Assembly: GCA_020736575.1 (NCBI GenBank)
Contig: JAGPYM010000019.1
Span: 248,001 to 312,000, forward strand
Length of the DNA: 64,000 bases
From: Thelonectria olida
Lineage: Eukaryota; Ascomycota; Sordariomycetes; Hypocreales; Nectriaceae
Direction: 5' to 3'
This document shows positions 1-11,281 of the stretch, piece by piece (position 1 is the first letter of the stretch; every line of letters begins with the position of its first letter). Made by a program: the position numbers and the translations under genes. The notes below the pieces were generated by a model. It had not been told where the DNA came from, ran no database searches, and saw only the letters and a list, made by a program, of their open reading frames with translations.

Positions 1-755
1 TGACGGGTCCCACGCAGCCGTGTGCAGCTTAGGCCCTGCAAACGTCGATAGTCCCTGGATGTTGGGGATCTGAAGGTTGTTGAGGATGCCTCCCGCGTTG
101 ACCAGAATCTCAGATTGGATAGCTGGGCCATTTTCGAGTTTGGTCGTCCAAGTTCCTGACTTTTCTGACCAGCTTGCTGAAACGACTTTGCAGTTGTAGG
201 TGATGAACTGTTCAAGTTCAAAGTGACGAGCCACGGCCTTCAGGTAGGCCTTAATTTCGGCAGAGGAGGCATAACTGGGCCGGTCCGGTCAGTTTTTGCC
301 TTTTATATCTGCGCTTGTAGACTTACAACTGCGACCAATAGGGGTTTGGGGCGAATGAGAACTGGTAGCAGTGACTGGGAACGTCACATGCACAACCTGT
401 TAAGGTCAGTTATTATTCCATCTCACTCTAAGGTAGGTATGGTGTATACCTGGATAAGTGTTTTCGTGCCATGTGCCTCCAAGGTCAGGATTCTTCTCAA
501 AGATTTGAAAGTCGATATAATCTCCCAAGTGCTTTCGCAACTTGTAGGCTAATGAATAAAAAGTTCTCGTCAGCTTACTGAGTTGAGCATAAAGATTCCG
601 ACGTTCCGTGTGGCTTACCCATTAGAAGTCCGGAGACTCTAGATCGACACTCATATTAGCCTCATCTTTTAGCATGATGAATCGGCGACCACTTACCCAG
701 CACCAATGATGGTACATCGAAGTCGCCGCGGCTGGAAGTTGTTGGTGCGATCCAT
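1..755 (-). CDS. Flavin-dependent monooxygenase, Baeyer-Villiger type (5' part of gene, runs off left edge)
   Basis: Five exons are visible: 755-697, 638-619, 548-450, 396-327 and 274-1. Together they give an N-terminal FAD-binding fold (IIGAG then VSGLLMAYKLRK), followed by the family signature GGTW..NTYPG and then CDVPSHCYQFSF and PNPYWS. These are hallmarks of class B flavoprotein monooxygenases such as cyclohexanone- or steroid-type Baeyer-Villiger enzymes, which use NADPH and O2 to insert oxygen next to a carbonyl. The start (ATG at 755) was chosen because it gives a 59-nt first exon ending inside the Rossmann glycine motif. The next exon is only 20 nt and is needed to complete that motif. 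All joins are in frame and no stop is seen. The C-terminal two thirds lie beyond position 1. The substrate cannot be read from the sequence. Its neighbour is a FAD amine oxidase on the same strand. Confidence 0.85.
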
Positions 756-1497
756 TTCGAGTTAGTGGCAGGAGGGTTGAACACGGACAAGAGATGAGAG
801 CTTGATGGCCTGGATCATTCGTCCGCACTTGGCCCCGGTCAAGTACTTGGATACGTATCGTAGTGTCTCCCTGTCTCTCAAGAAGTGATAGCCAAGCCCA
901 GATGCGGCCCGGCCGGGGTGGGCGTCCCAGCTTATCAGACACGGACCGGACGGGCCGGATTGGAGAACGCCTCCTGCGATTCATGATTTCATCATGTGGC
1001 TAAGATTGCCTATCAACGTGCCGGATGAGGGGTAAGCATTGCTGTCATCTGATATCTCTGATATGTCATTTGATCATAGTCAAGCAGCATTGCCCCAGAT
1101 AAAGCCTTTAGTGAGGTTAGCGGATATAGTTCCAGGTCTCCGGCTTCCACGCGAACTTGCAACTCAGCTCCTCCGACTCCAGTCGACGCCAGTTCCTACA
1201 AGTGCACCAGGGCGCGGATAACCAATGCCGGCGTTTACTTTGAGAGGAGGATGAAAATGAACAGAGAAGTTTTAGTGTAATCTGCCAAGATACTTCAATG
1301 ACTTTTATTCGCCGTCCACGTTTACTACGTCACCCTAACGCGTCCCTCTTCCTATCTAACTCCGAGCTTGGTGTAGGTGGCGAGCTCCTTCAAAGTTGCT
1401 CATTCTCTTCGAAAACTTCTGACCGTCACATAAGTTGCATAGTTCATGGATGCAAAATCTTCAAGTCTAGTCTAGTTAGTAATTGCTACGATATATC
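756..1497. other. Intergenic, 742 bp
   Basis: Lies between the start of the monooxygenase and the stop of the FAD oxidase. It should hold the monooxygenase promoter and the oxidase 3' UTR. I see no convincing coding signal in either direction. Confidence 0.5.
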
Positions 1498-2849
1498 TCA
1501 TAGCTTAGCCTGCTCAGTTCTATTAAGTATCCTAAGCGGCGGTCCAGCACGGCTTCCATCTCCGTCCTTCAGGGCATTCGCGCTCTCCTTCGAAGGGGCT
1601 CGCAGTCTCCATTTCTTCCGCAGCTCCTCGTCGGCCTTGTTTTCAAAACAATCGGCAATGTACTTGCCAAGGACTGGCAAAAATTTGAAAGCACTGTAAT
1701 CGCATCTGGATTAGCATTTCTCTCCGTATGAGCACAGCCTGGTTCAACTCACTGTCCAGCACCTCCAGTGGCCAAGAAAACACCCTCGCGTGCGGGATGG
1801 TAGTCGATGATGAAGTCTCCCTCGGGAGTGTCCGAATACCAGCACAGTCGACGATTCATCCACTCGCGATTGGCAAACTCTGGGACAAGCTGGCGCAGTC
1901 CTTCCCGGAGTCCTTTCTCCGCATCGTCTGGGAGGTAAGAGGAACTGACATTGCTGTTGTCTCGCTTTGGCGAAGAGACGAAGCGGTCCGAGTCTTCGAC
2001 GGCAACATGTGTCGCGTAGCCGTAGCCATGTCGAGCAACCTTGAGGATGTTTGTTCCTGTGGTAGGCGGGAACACAAAAACGCCAGTGCTGAGATTGATC
2101 ATGACTGGCATCCCTCTCAACCTATCGCCCTCCTCGGGCGTCAACTGGATGAATCCCACAGGTTGACCGGATGCAGATGTTGCATGGCTGACAGGGAGGA
2201 TGCGATTAGACCATGCTCCTGTCGCAAGGATGACTTGCGCAGCCAGAATCGGCTCTCCTTCGGCCACATTGACGCCAATCACTCGCGTGCCGATCTGTTT
2301 CAAAGAGATGACGCGACCACGAGCGCCAGTAATGAATGCGACGCCTTCGAGACTGCACTGGGCGCTAAGCTGTCTGATACTGGTCTCGGCATCTGCCCAG
2401 CCGCCTTGCGGATTGACGTAGGCCTTCATCCCGTCAAGTCGAGATCGAATAGCCGGGTACTTTCGACGAACGTGGTTCGCGTCATCGAATTCCTCGAGAG
2501 CTTGACCCAAGGACTTTGTCACTTCCTTGCTCTTTTCGATATAAGGGCTCCCCGGACTATTGGCCAGCATGACGAAGCCTGACTCATAGTAATGGCTTGC
2601 ATATTCGCCGGTCCAGCCCTGGTGTGCTTCGCGAGCCATCTTGCCATAGACCGGGTCAGCATAATCGACACGGATGACTCGTGAGATGTCGACGCTGCTA
2701 CCGTCAATGACGGGTGGGAGATAACGATCTAGGACCGTGATTTTGGTGTATCCTCTTCTCGTGAGTTCCAAGGCAGTGGACAGGCCAAACACACCTGCGC
2801 CAACGATGATGATGGGCTCATTTTTGGAGGCTGGCTTTCGAGTAGTCAT
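1498..2849 (-). CDS. Peroxisomal FAD-dependent amine oxidase (sarcosine / fructosyl-amine oxidase family)
   Basis: Two exons, 2849-1753 and 1693-1498, joined over a 59-nt intron, give 430 residues, the usual family length. The N-terminus has the FAD Rossmann motif IIIVGAGVFGLSTALEL. The C-terminal part has CWYSDTPEGDFIIDYHP and GGAGHAFKFLPVLGKY, the conserved end of the DAO/MSOX/amadoriase group; the final exon supplies the second half of GGAGHAFKF. The enzyme should oxidise a secondary or N-methyl amine with release of H2O2. The last three residues are AKL, a good PTS1, so it probably works in peroxisomes next to catalase. It is divergent from the Rieske oxygenase gene across a 499-bp shared promoter, so the two are probably co-regulated. 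Saccharopine, pipecolate, sarcosine or fructosyl-amino-acid oxidase are all possible; the exact substrate is inference. Confidence 0.88.
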
Positions 2850-3348
2850 TGTCGTTTCTTGGGCAGTTCACGCAATAGAGTTGAGAAGGTCAAATCGGAT
2901 GATGCCAGATCTGTTTGCTCACAATAGAACATTATTCACCCGTCCAGGCTGTCCTCTAAAACGATTCCATCCAACGACTGTCCGGAACAGGGTCCGTTTT
3001 CCGCTCTTACGCTGGTGACTGAGCCAATCAATCCTTGGAGTCATATCAGGGCCGGGGCAAAAGAGGGTACGGAACACGGACCGGCCCCCTCAATAGCGGC
3101 CAAGATCCCATTTCCGTCCCCACCCAAGATACCGGGGGTCCGGGGAAGCTCCCAGCTGGCCAGAGATTCCAGAGTGACACAAGGGATATCTCCAAGATTG
3201 AGAATGAGAACTATGAGTTGTTGGCCTCTCAACCCTGTCTATAAAGGGACTAGGTTGGCTCGGACTTGCCATGGATGATGGGCAGTGACCAGCATCGGCT
3301 ATCGAACAATCTCAGATACTCTTCGCAACACACATCTCGATTATCAAC
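2850..3348. promoter_or_regulatory. Bidirectional promoter between amine oxidase and Rieske oxygenase
   Basis: 499 bp between two divergent start codons. On the Rieske side TATAAAGG occurs at 3240-3247, about 109 bp before the ATG. Inverted CGG/CCG triplets separated by 8 nt lie at 2983-2996, the kind of site bound by Zn2Cys6 dimers such as the regulator encoded at 4868-7276. Whether that factor binds here is inference. Confidence 0.5.
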
Positions 3349-4801
3349 ATGAGTGGCTGGTTTGGTTTCGGAAAAGAGTCTGAGTCTGAGAAGCAAGACG
3401 ATGGCCCCAAAACAATTCGGGCGCTTCCGGCATCTTGGTATCGATCCGATGCCATGTACGAGCTCGAGAGACGGGCCATCTTCTCCAAGAAATGGCTTCT
3501 CGTCTCCCACAATCGGAGATTTGTCGAGGCAGGTGACTATGTCCAGATAACTGAGGCTGGATTTACCTTCTTCTTGATCAAGGACCGCAAGGGCCAGATA
3601 CACGCTCATCATAATGTGTGTCGTCATCGAGCCTACCCCGTGGTTGAGAAGGAATGTGGCAAGGCCTCCATTTTGGCTTGCAAGTACCATGGTAGGTCCA
3701 CGTTGGGACAAGGCACAGTTTCTTTATTCTAAATCGTGCCTAGGGTGGTCATACGGATTTGACGGAAAGCTTGCAAAGGCTCCCAAGTACCAAGAAATCC
3801 CGTCTTTCGACAGGTCAGCCAATAGCTTGTTCAAGGTCCATGTCCACGAGGACAATCTTGGTTTCATCTGGATCAACCTTGACTCTAATGAGCACCCCAC
3901 GATCCCGTGGGAGAAAGATTTCGTCGATGTCGACCTCCAGCCTCGACTGAAGAATTTTGACACCAGCCAGTATAATTTTGATCATCAGTGGGGAATGACG
4001 GGCGACTACAACTGGAAGACGTTGGCGGACAACTACAACGAAGTGAGTCATCTGCCCCGTAGCCACCTAGCACTACTGATCGTCTCAATCAACAGTGTTA
4101 TCACTGTCCCACTGGGCACCCTGCTGTCAACGGTATCACAGACCTCTCAAAGTACTGGGTCGAGACAACCGGGGGACACATCCAGCACTTCAACGTTGAC
4201 AAGCCAGGCACCGAAGGCATGGGCATCTACAGCACCTTTTATTACCCAAACTCCTGCATGACAATCTCGTAAGTTGACCACTGAAGATTGCCATACTCTT
4301 GCTGACATGGGATTTCCCTTGCAGTCCTGTCTTTTTCTACATCATGCGTTGCATCCCCATCTCCCCGGGACAGACCAAGATGGAGTACGAGGTCTACCGC
4401 CACAAAGACGCAACCGATGAGGACTTCAATGGTATCAGTGACTTCTTCAAGCAGGTCCTCAAAGAGGACAAGGACCTCTGCAACGCTGCCCAGAAGAACC
4501 TCAACGCCGGCATCTTCACCAACGGCGAGCTTCACCCTCGTGTTGAAAAGGTCAGCCCTCACCGAACTAATGGCATGAGACTAGAGAGTTTGGCTGACAA
4601 CCGTAACAGGGGCCGCTATTCTTCCAGGAGCTTACTAGAGAACTGGTCATGTCCCATCGTAAGGAGGAAGAGGCAGTCGGGAAGGATATTTGGCCCGCAA
4701 CACCTAAGCAGCTGGTGACTGATAAGAACCAAGAAGAGATTGATTTTTGCAATGGGCTCGAGTGTAATAATGGGCAAGGAATTCCCGAGCTAGCTTGGTA
4801 G
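3349..4801 (+). CDS. Rieske-type non-haem iron oxygenase (choline monooxygenase / glycine-betaine demethylase-like)
   Basis: Five exons (3349-3691, 3744-4042, 4096-4268, 4325-4550, 4610-4801) give 410 residues with every junction in phase. The Rieske [2Fe-2S] ligands are C91-x-H93 and C111-x2-H114 (NVCRHRAYP and LACKYHGW). The mononuclear iron site is [13 protein letters not shown] with H217 and H222. This spacing and the protein length match plant/fungal choline monooxygenases and bacterial GbcA-like demethylases, which hydroxylate or demethylate quaternary amines using electrons from a separate reductase. No reductase gene is visible in the window. It shares a promoter region with the peroxisomal amine oxidase, which could act on the demethylated product; that pathway link is inference. 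The last exon converges with the tail of the Zn2Cys6 gene 66 bp away. Confidence 0.9.
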
Positions 4802-4867
4802 AAATGGCAGCTTGGTAGGCACACTATCGATTAATTCAACATCATCATCGTCACTCTCTGACTGTAA

Positions 4868-7276
4868 TTACTGCGCGGGATCAAAGTTCAGCCAACTCTC
4901 AATCGCTCGTCCAAAATCATCGGGCTGCAGAAACCAGTTCTCCTGGTCCCCCAGACCTCCGACACTATCGAAATACCGATTCTCCGCCGAGCCCATCATC
5001 TCTGCCCCTCTCTGCGGCGCCGTCGGTGTGGAGCCCAGGATCCTCGGAGAAGTCGCGGCATCGTTCGGTGCGTAGGCTGGTGTTTCCTTGGCGACAGTCT
5101 TGTGTCCGGATATGCCGGCTGAGCCGACGAGGTCGAATTCCGCGCGGGTAGCAGTGGCTTGAGTGTTGGTGTTGCTCGCCGACTCGCCAAACATCGACTG
5201 GTCTGCTGTTGCTCCCACGCGCCCGGCACGCTCGTAGATCAACATGTCCCAGAGAAGCTGTGCGTCGATGGAAAATGATTGCTGGGCGGTCTGGCTCCCT
5301 GTGCCGGTTGAACCAGGCGAGCGCACGCCAACGATGCTGCCCTGCAGTTTTCGCAAGTTTTGTTCCTGATGAGTCCAGCTGTCAGCATGCAAGTTGATGC
5401 GTAAACGTACCGATTGTAGAGAATTCTCACCATGTTGGCAACGTTTGGCCAGATTGATCCCATCGATTGCAGAAATTTGAGACACTTTTCAAAACCCTCC
5501 TGTGCTTTATGACGGAAGAGCCGGTCCTCAACAAAGCTGTGCTGCAGATGTATCGTCGCTACTATTGCGACGCAGTGAGCCAGTGTTGGGTCAGCGACTT
5601 GGAATCCTTTCTTGTCCAGTAAATCGATAAAGTACACAATCCAGCCTGCGTGTCGAGTGATGAGATCGAAAGACTGGTGAATGAATGACTGGGGCATCGT
5701 ATGGCGGAAGTTTCTCAATCTCATCGACAAGAGGAACGGATGGTTGAGCAGACAGGGAATGGCTGCGTAGACGAGCTGGATGAAGAGGAACGGGCCCCAA
5801 TAGTCGCGTCGCTGCTCCAAAGCTTCCAGATCGTATTGGTCGAACTTATTCGCAGAGAAGCGATATTTCAATGGCACGCGACAGTCCACCTCGAGATGGT
5901 GCAAGGTAATCCGGGAGTAATCCGACTCTGCACTCCAAGGAGGTGGCTCATCTGCGCTAACGCGGTTGGCGGCATATGATCTCGCCCTGTGCCAGACTTG
6001 ACTTAGATGAGACGTGAATTGTATTATCGCAGGGTCCATTGGGATGTCCGGATTGGTGTTGGTAGGCTCCTGATAAGCCCACTGGTTCGTTCGACCTGAA
6101 GTAGGCCATGAGTTTGGCCCAGTGGATGAGGTTGCGTAGACACCGGCTATTCTCGAAGATTGGAAAGTAGACCCTTGAAGATGTTGTAATATCTCAATGG
6201 CAGTTATGCAGTCCTCACATTCTTTGGGGTTGCCAAGCGAGCTCTCAGGCTGGACGCTTTGTGCCAGGTGACTCGCCATACTAACATTGAGCCCAGCTTG
6301 GCCGGTTTTGCCCTCTGGATAATATGAATTAATGGTTAGTTTAGAGATCGAACAGGATCTGAAGTAATCTCACCCGAGAAGTCGACGATACTTAGCAACA
6401 CCAGGGTTTGCATGGTCGAAAGCTCAATCTGACCATCGGTAATGCGACTCATGACGAGTCGTCTGGATTCTTTTGCCATCGCGTCTATGCTCTCCTGCTT
6501 CTGAGGAGTAAGCGTTCTGGGGGGGAAGCGAAGGCTAATGGCCTGTAGAGCAAGGAGCAGTTCTCTATCTCTGTTTCTGAGAGACCCGAGGAACGTGTCC
6601 TCATTGAACAAGATGAGAGGTTGCCTGTGACACCACTTTAGGTACAGACGGCCAACATTGAGGAGCGTCGAATCTGAGAGATTGGGGTCATTCGGGCCCG
6701 AAGGGGGTATGACGGCATCGAAATTTGGCCTTGAGCTACTATCCCTTGCACTTTCTGCGCGCGGACGACTCTGAGGAAGCCAGAACTCGTCTGTGATGAT
6801 GTTGGAACCAGGCGTGGGAGCTTGATTACATGGCCCAGAAGAAGTACTCTGACGATTCGCCGCGACGACTGGACTAGAGGCGAAGGGTCAGATGTTATTG
6901 GAATTGGCTGTTGATGGATAACATACGTTAGCTGTTCAATTAATTGATCCATCTTTCCCTCCAGACTGTCCATCCGGTATTCCTAGGAGCATGGGTCAGC
7001 TTATCTAGCCATCGCCGTTGGGATCTGAATCATGGAATATGGCGGACCATTTTCCGAGAATGCCTGGATTGAAGGGATTCGACATCGCTGCCGTTGTAAA
7101 AGCATGATTGTCCCAGCCTCTCGCAATAGGAGCACACGGGCTTCTCGCCTGGGCACTTGGACTTCTTCCTTCTGTTCAGGGGTCAGATGGGCTCGCGAGA
7201 ATAAAAGGAGACGCGGTTCATACCGACACGGTTCACAAGCTTGACGAGCTCGTTTTGGGTGCCTTGGATCATCCAT
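4868..7276 (-). CDS. Zn2Cys6 transcription factor with fungal-specific regulatory domain
   Basis: Six exons (7276-7224, 7171-7048, 6982-6927, 6873-6374, 6314-5431, 5365-4868) join in frame to 704 residues. The first intron interrupts the zinc cluster: CEPCR ends exon 1 and RKKSKCPGEKPVCSYCERL starts exon 2, giving the six cysteines between residues 14 and about 41. A short linker follows, then a heptad-like dimerisation segment (RMDSLEGKMDQLIEQL). The long middle region carries the features of the fungal transcription-factor homology domain, for example LYLKWCHRQPLILFNEDTF. The C-terminus is polar and probably activating. It lies inside the block of oxygenase, amine oxidase and aminotransferase, so it is the obvious candidate pathway regulator. 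Its own upstream region has inverted CGG/CCG triplets at 7354-7363, compatible with autoregulation (inference). Confidence 0.88.
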
Positions 7277-7976
7277 CTGGGGAAGAAATTAGGGACGGGG
7301 CAGGAGTCACCACAACAAGACATGGAGGAGGGTGGTCAACAGCTGGAGTCTGTCGGCTAACCGCAGTCAGTGATCGATGTCCTTCTTAACGGAAGCTGAT
7401 GCAAAATGCGGGGTGGCCCACAGCTTCATGCAGCTGGCGACATTATCAAGAAGCTAACTAAAGCGAACATGGTCTAACGCCACTCATGACGCCTGGTTGG
7501 TCGTCGTCTTGATGAGATGGGGTGGAATGAGGGATCTTGGGGTAGCGGACCAGCGGGGCGGAGATAACTTACTGCCCTCTCACAAAGAGCGAATAGATAA
7601 GCCGTTTGTTTGTACACGCCGACACAGATAACGACGACAGGAATGAAATTATTCAAGGCTGAGCTGACTTATCTTCCGATACTCCCTGCTCAAGTTATTA
7701 CCTATCAAGCGGATGTTTGCCGGTGCTGTGCTGAGGTTTGCCCCTCCGCTCTGCAGTCCTTGGCCGTCTCCCCGGTTCTAATTCGGCTGTGCGTATCTTG
7801 CGTGGGCGTAAGAAGAATCTAACATTGTCATCCGAATTTTGCTTGACTTGCCTATTTTCAAGTCCATGAAAGCCGTACTTGTTCCCAATGTCTGTGCAAA
7901 TACTCATACTTTCTCGCCGAGTCAAACAGGAATTTGCCTCTATATTTACCTACTTCGTCCAACCCCGACTCCAATC
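7277..7976. other. Intergenic, 700 bp, regulator upstream region
   Basis: Upstream of the Zn2Cys6 gene and before a decayed P-loop kinase. It contains the palindrome CGGCTAACCG-like triplets at 7354-7363. No gene can be supported. Confidence 0.45.
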
Positions 7977-8308
7977 ATGAATCCTCTGTCGCCCACCAGC
8001 GCTAGAATGAGGCCGTCAAACCCTCGCGGCAAATAGTCGTTCTGAATGGCTTCCCGGGCTCTGGGAAATTCACCATTCTCAAACAAGTCAAAAATCTCCT
8101 TCCTGTCGTCAATACCCGTCTACTAGACAATCACCTACTCATTGACCCCATCGTCACAATTATTCCTGATCGAAGCGAAAAGCACCAACTGCGGCGGAAA
8201 CTCCGCGCCCCCGTCTTTGAGACGACAAGAGAACTCGCGCAGGAGGGTCATGTCATTCTGATGACGGCTTGTCTGGTGGAGGATAACGAAACGAATGCTC
8301 TCATCTAG
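7977..8308 (+). pseudogene. Relic of a P-loop kinase / AAA-like small NTPase
   Basis: An ATG at 7977 opens a short frame that stops after 20 codons. A shift of one base near 8030 gives a frame reading IVVLNGFPGSGKFTILKQV, then LLDNHLLIDPI and LAQEGHVILMTACLVEDN, ending at a TAG at 8306-8308. This is the Walker A region and first half of a fungal small P-loop kinase of the chloramphenicol-phosphotransferase-like type, normally near 200 residues. Both the frameshift and the early stop point to a pseudogene. What follows to the aminotransferase stop shows no more of the family. An unusual intron could rescue the frame at the start but not the missing C-terminal half. Confidence 0.6.
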
Positions 8309-8379
8309 ATTTTTCCAGATATCCGTATATCTGAGAAACAGCAAACATTCGCGGCAATAACTTCCCTCATCCTCACTCT

Positions 8380-9735
8380 CTAGAGTGCCACAATACTCCC
8401 GTGACGCTCCAGAAACCTCCCAACACAGGCCACGAACCGGTCCATCTCCGACTCGGGCGTCGGCAACATGAGACTAATCACACCTCTTCGCGTGGTCCAA
8501 AATCCATCTTCAAGCATCTCAAACCAAAACAGATCCTTGAGGTCCCATCGCTCCTCGACATCCTCGACCGACGCCAGGTCATCCACGTTCTGATCCGCAA
8601 AGTGGACGGCAATGAATGATCCTAGGCCAGTAAAGAAGCATTTCGTTCCCTTGGCAACCTCTTGCAGTTTCTGGCGATACTTGTCGCCCATGGCATTAAA
8701 AGCCGCCGCCACTTCCGGAGTGAATATTCGGGACAAGCCAGCATACCCAACAGACATTGTCATTGTGTTGTTGTTAAACGTGCCAGCATGAACGACGGCT
8801 CCCTCACGTCGAGGATCGTACACTCCCATAATATCGGCCCGGCCACCAAGCGCACCAAAAGCAAAGCCTCCGCCAAGATGCTTGCCCATGGTTGTCATGT
8901 CGGGCTTCAGACCCAGCAGCGATTGCAAACCCCCAGGCGCCAGCCGCGATGTCATGATTTCATCGAGAATGAAGACGGCGCCGACTCGTTTCGCCGACTC
9001 TTGGACCTGCTGCAAAAAGTCGACATGGCCGAGAATGCAGCCTCCAACTCCTTGCATCCCTTCAACCAAAACCGCAGCCAGATCAGACGTATCTTCGATA
9101 ACTTTTCTTGCAGATTGGACATCGTTGTATTTCCCCATGACCCAGTCGTCCTTGTTCCAGTTCTGCGGCGCAACTCGGCCGTCTCCGAATGAGAGAACAG
9201 ACCCATGATAGGCGCCACCGAATACGACAACTTTATTCTTCCCAGTAAAGGCCTTGGCACCATTGATGGCATGGATATTTGCCTCGGTTCCCGAATTGGA
9301 AAAGCGAACCAGATCGAGGCCAAAGCGGGAGCACAGCAGTTCCGCGTATCTTTGCTCTTGCACGATTGTAGATCCCAAACTAAGGCCGACTGTGTCGAAT
9401 GCCGAGATCATTGCTTCTCGGATGATCGGATGAGAATGTCCATAGATACCAGCAGCTAGCTCTCCCATAAAATCGGTATACCTGGAATCGTTAGCTGTTG
9501 CGTTGAATGGTGAGAGTAGGTTGCTTCTGTTGTCTTACTTGTGGCCATCGACATCCCAGACATTCGACTCAAACCCACGCTCCATGCGCAAGGCGAAAGG
9601 AGATGTCCAAACAGGTGTTCGCGTATTTCCACCTGGCAGACTGTTGGATGCTTGGTCGTGAAAGCTCTTGGACTTGGGGTTCCTTTCAATGAACCGTGCT
9701 TCGGCTGACTCGACGGCTGCCTTTGCGGGTGCCAT
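8380..9735 (-). CDS. Class-III PLP aminotransferase (glutamate-1-semialdehyde aminomutase-like)
   Basis: Two exons (9735-9539 and 9481-8380) with a 57-nt intron give 432 residues. The N-terminus has SLPGGNTRTPVW, then the family signatures RFSNSGTEANIHAI, FGGAYHGS and ILDEIMTSRL (PLP aspartate D239), and the Schiff-base lysine in MTTMGKHLGGGFAFGALGG (K266). This is the GSA-aminomutase/class-III transaminase group; in fungi, which make 5-aminolevulinate from glycine, such proteins act in specialised amino-acid metabolism. There is no PTS1 (ends SIVAL). It sits on the same strand as the Zn2Cys6 regulator, separated by the kinase relic, so it may belong to the amine-catabolic block. The donor substrate is unknown. 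Confidence 0.88.
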
Positions 9736-10434
9736 GTTCGTTTAGTTAGTGTTGATTTCTCGGATGGCCAATAGTTCAAGGTCTTCAATAAGAGATCGAT
9801 TACTCTTGAGAATAATTGAGGAATTCATTCCATGAAAAATCTGTTTTTGGCCTGATTGTTATCTACGCCCTTGACGTGACAAGCGGGGAGAGCGAGCGCA
9901 TTGTTCGGTCTTTCTCGGAGCCGCACCCTTCGCATGTACGTCCAGAGCCAGATAAGAATACTGAGACAAAAGTCCCAGTTCTTGTCTGATGAAGCTCATG
10001 CTGAATCCTCGGTTCTTATAATCATACTTCCCATGGGAATTGTTGCCTATCGCATCAATGCCTGTTGCTAATTAGTGTCACGTCTTTGTCTAACGCTCCA
10101 CAACGTGGACAGGCCCGGCTTCGCAGCTCAAAATCAAGATTGATTGAGTTATTACTCGGTCAAGTTATTAAAGAATTCTCCGAACGTCGTAACTAGATAT
10201 TCCGCTTCTAGTTCGTCATTTCGTGCGGCCTCAACGTCATTAGCCAAGTCGTGTTCATCATTGAGACACACATGAGACGTCCCATGATCAGCGTCTAACC
10301 CCCGGTTGAAGGCCCACGAAATGGTGACGTCAACCCATGTTTAAAACCACGTCAAAGGCAGATTCAGGTGAAAACTCCTGCATCAATCAACCGTTGTCTC
10401 ACTACTACTGTCGCAACTCAAACAAGGGCTTACA
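9736..10434. other. Intergenic, 699 bp, between divergent aminotransferase and OBAP-like genes
   Basis: Shared upstream region of two divergent genes. I see no open frame with recognisable protein similarity and no clear repeat. Confidence 0.45.
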
Positions 10435-11281
10435 ATGGCACATCACGAAGAATCGAAACCCTCCATCAGCAACAACGCTTTGGGCGAACCTCTGTCTGCC
10501 ACCAATCAGATACTCACTGCCGGCGCAGGGGTGACTCAGGTTTGAGAATGAACAACTTGAGATAGGAGCCATGTTAATAACAGGTCGATAGGACTTCAGG
10601 CCGTTGAGGAATATATGCGCCCACCTTAATGCATTCCATGCCTATGCGGATGAACCCACTCGTCCCGTCGAGACAAACCACTATTGCGCGCACATAAGTA
10701 GGTCATTTTGCCTACCTCTGATACCCTCATCAGCACTAATAGGTATTCAGATGATGAGGTCCGACAATGTCTCCTGTACGACTCCGATGAGCAAAACGCC
10801 CGTCTCATCGGCATCGAGTACATGATTACACCTAATCTCTACGAGACCCTTTCCTCCGAGGAGCGCAAGTTATGGCACTCGCACGTCTACGAGGTCAAAT
10901 CTGGCATGTTAATCATGCCAAACCGCGCTGTCCCAAATGCAGCTTGGGAGCTTGCCGAGAATCGCGAGATGGAGCAGGTTGTCCAGCTATATGGAAAGGT
11001 CTTTCATCTCTGGCAGACGGACAGGGGAGACAAGCTACCATTAGGACAGCCACAGCTCATGACGAGCTACACTGCTGACGGGCAATTTGACTTTGAAAAG
11101 CATGTTGGAGAGCGGGACCACAGGTTCGGAGTCGACTACAAGAGAAAGAAAGAAGTCAGAGCTGACATCCAAGAACCGACAATTCATCCCGGTACGTGGC
11201 CGGCTTCTTTTGTGTCGAGCTTTTGGACATTGCTTACACATCAACGCAGATGCAGATTCAGCGTGGAAGAATGCGCGCTAA
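10435..11281 (+). CDS. OBAP-like protein (DUF1264, oil-body-associated family)
   Basis: Four exons (10435-10539, 10592-10701, 10743-11191, 11250-11281) give 231 residues. Conserved blocks are FRPLRNICAHLNAFHAYADE, LWHSHVYEVKSGMLIMPN, LYGKVFHLWQTDRGDKLPLG and the acidic/lysine-rich end before IHPDADSAWK. These match plant OBAP1 and its fungal homologues; the plant protein is linked to seed oil bodies, and the fungal role is not established. The second intron uses a weaker GTCATT donor and is only 41 nt, so that junction is the least certain. The last exon is 32 nt. It is divergent from the aminotransferase gene. Confidence 0.82.

Noticed and set aside
1728..2582. 284-codon plus-strand frame opposite the FAD oxidase
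   Set aside because: Lies antisense to a well-supported flavoprotein with intact motifs; no similarity of its own.
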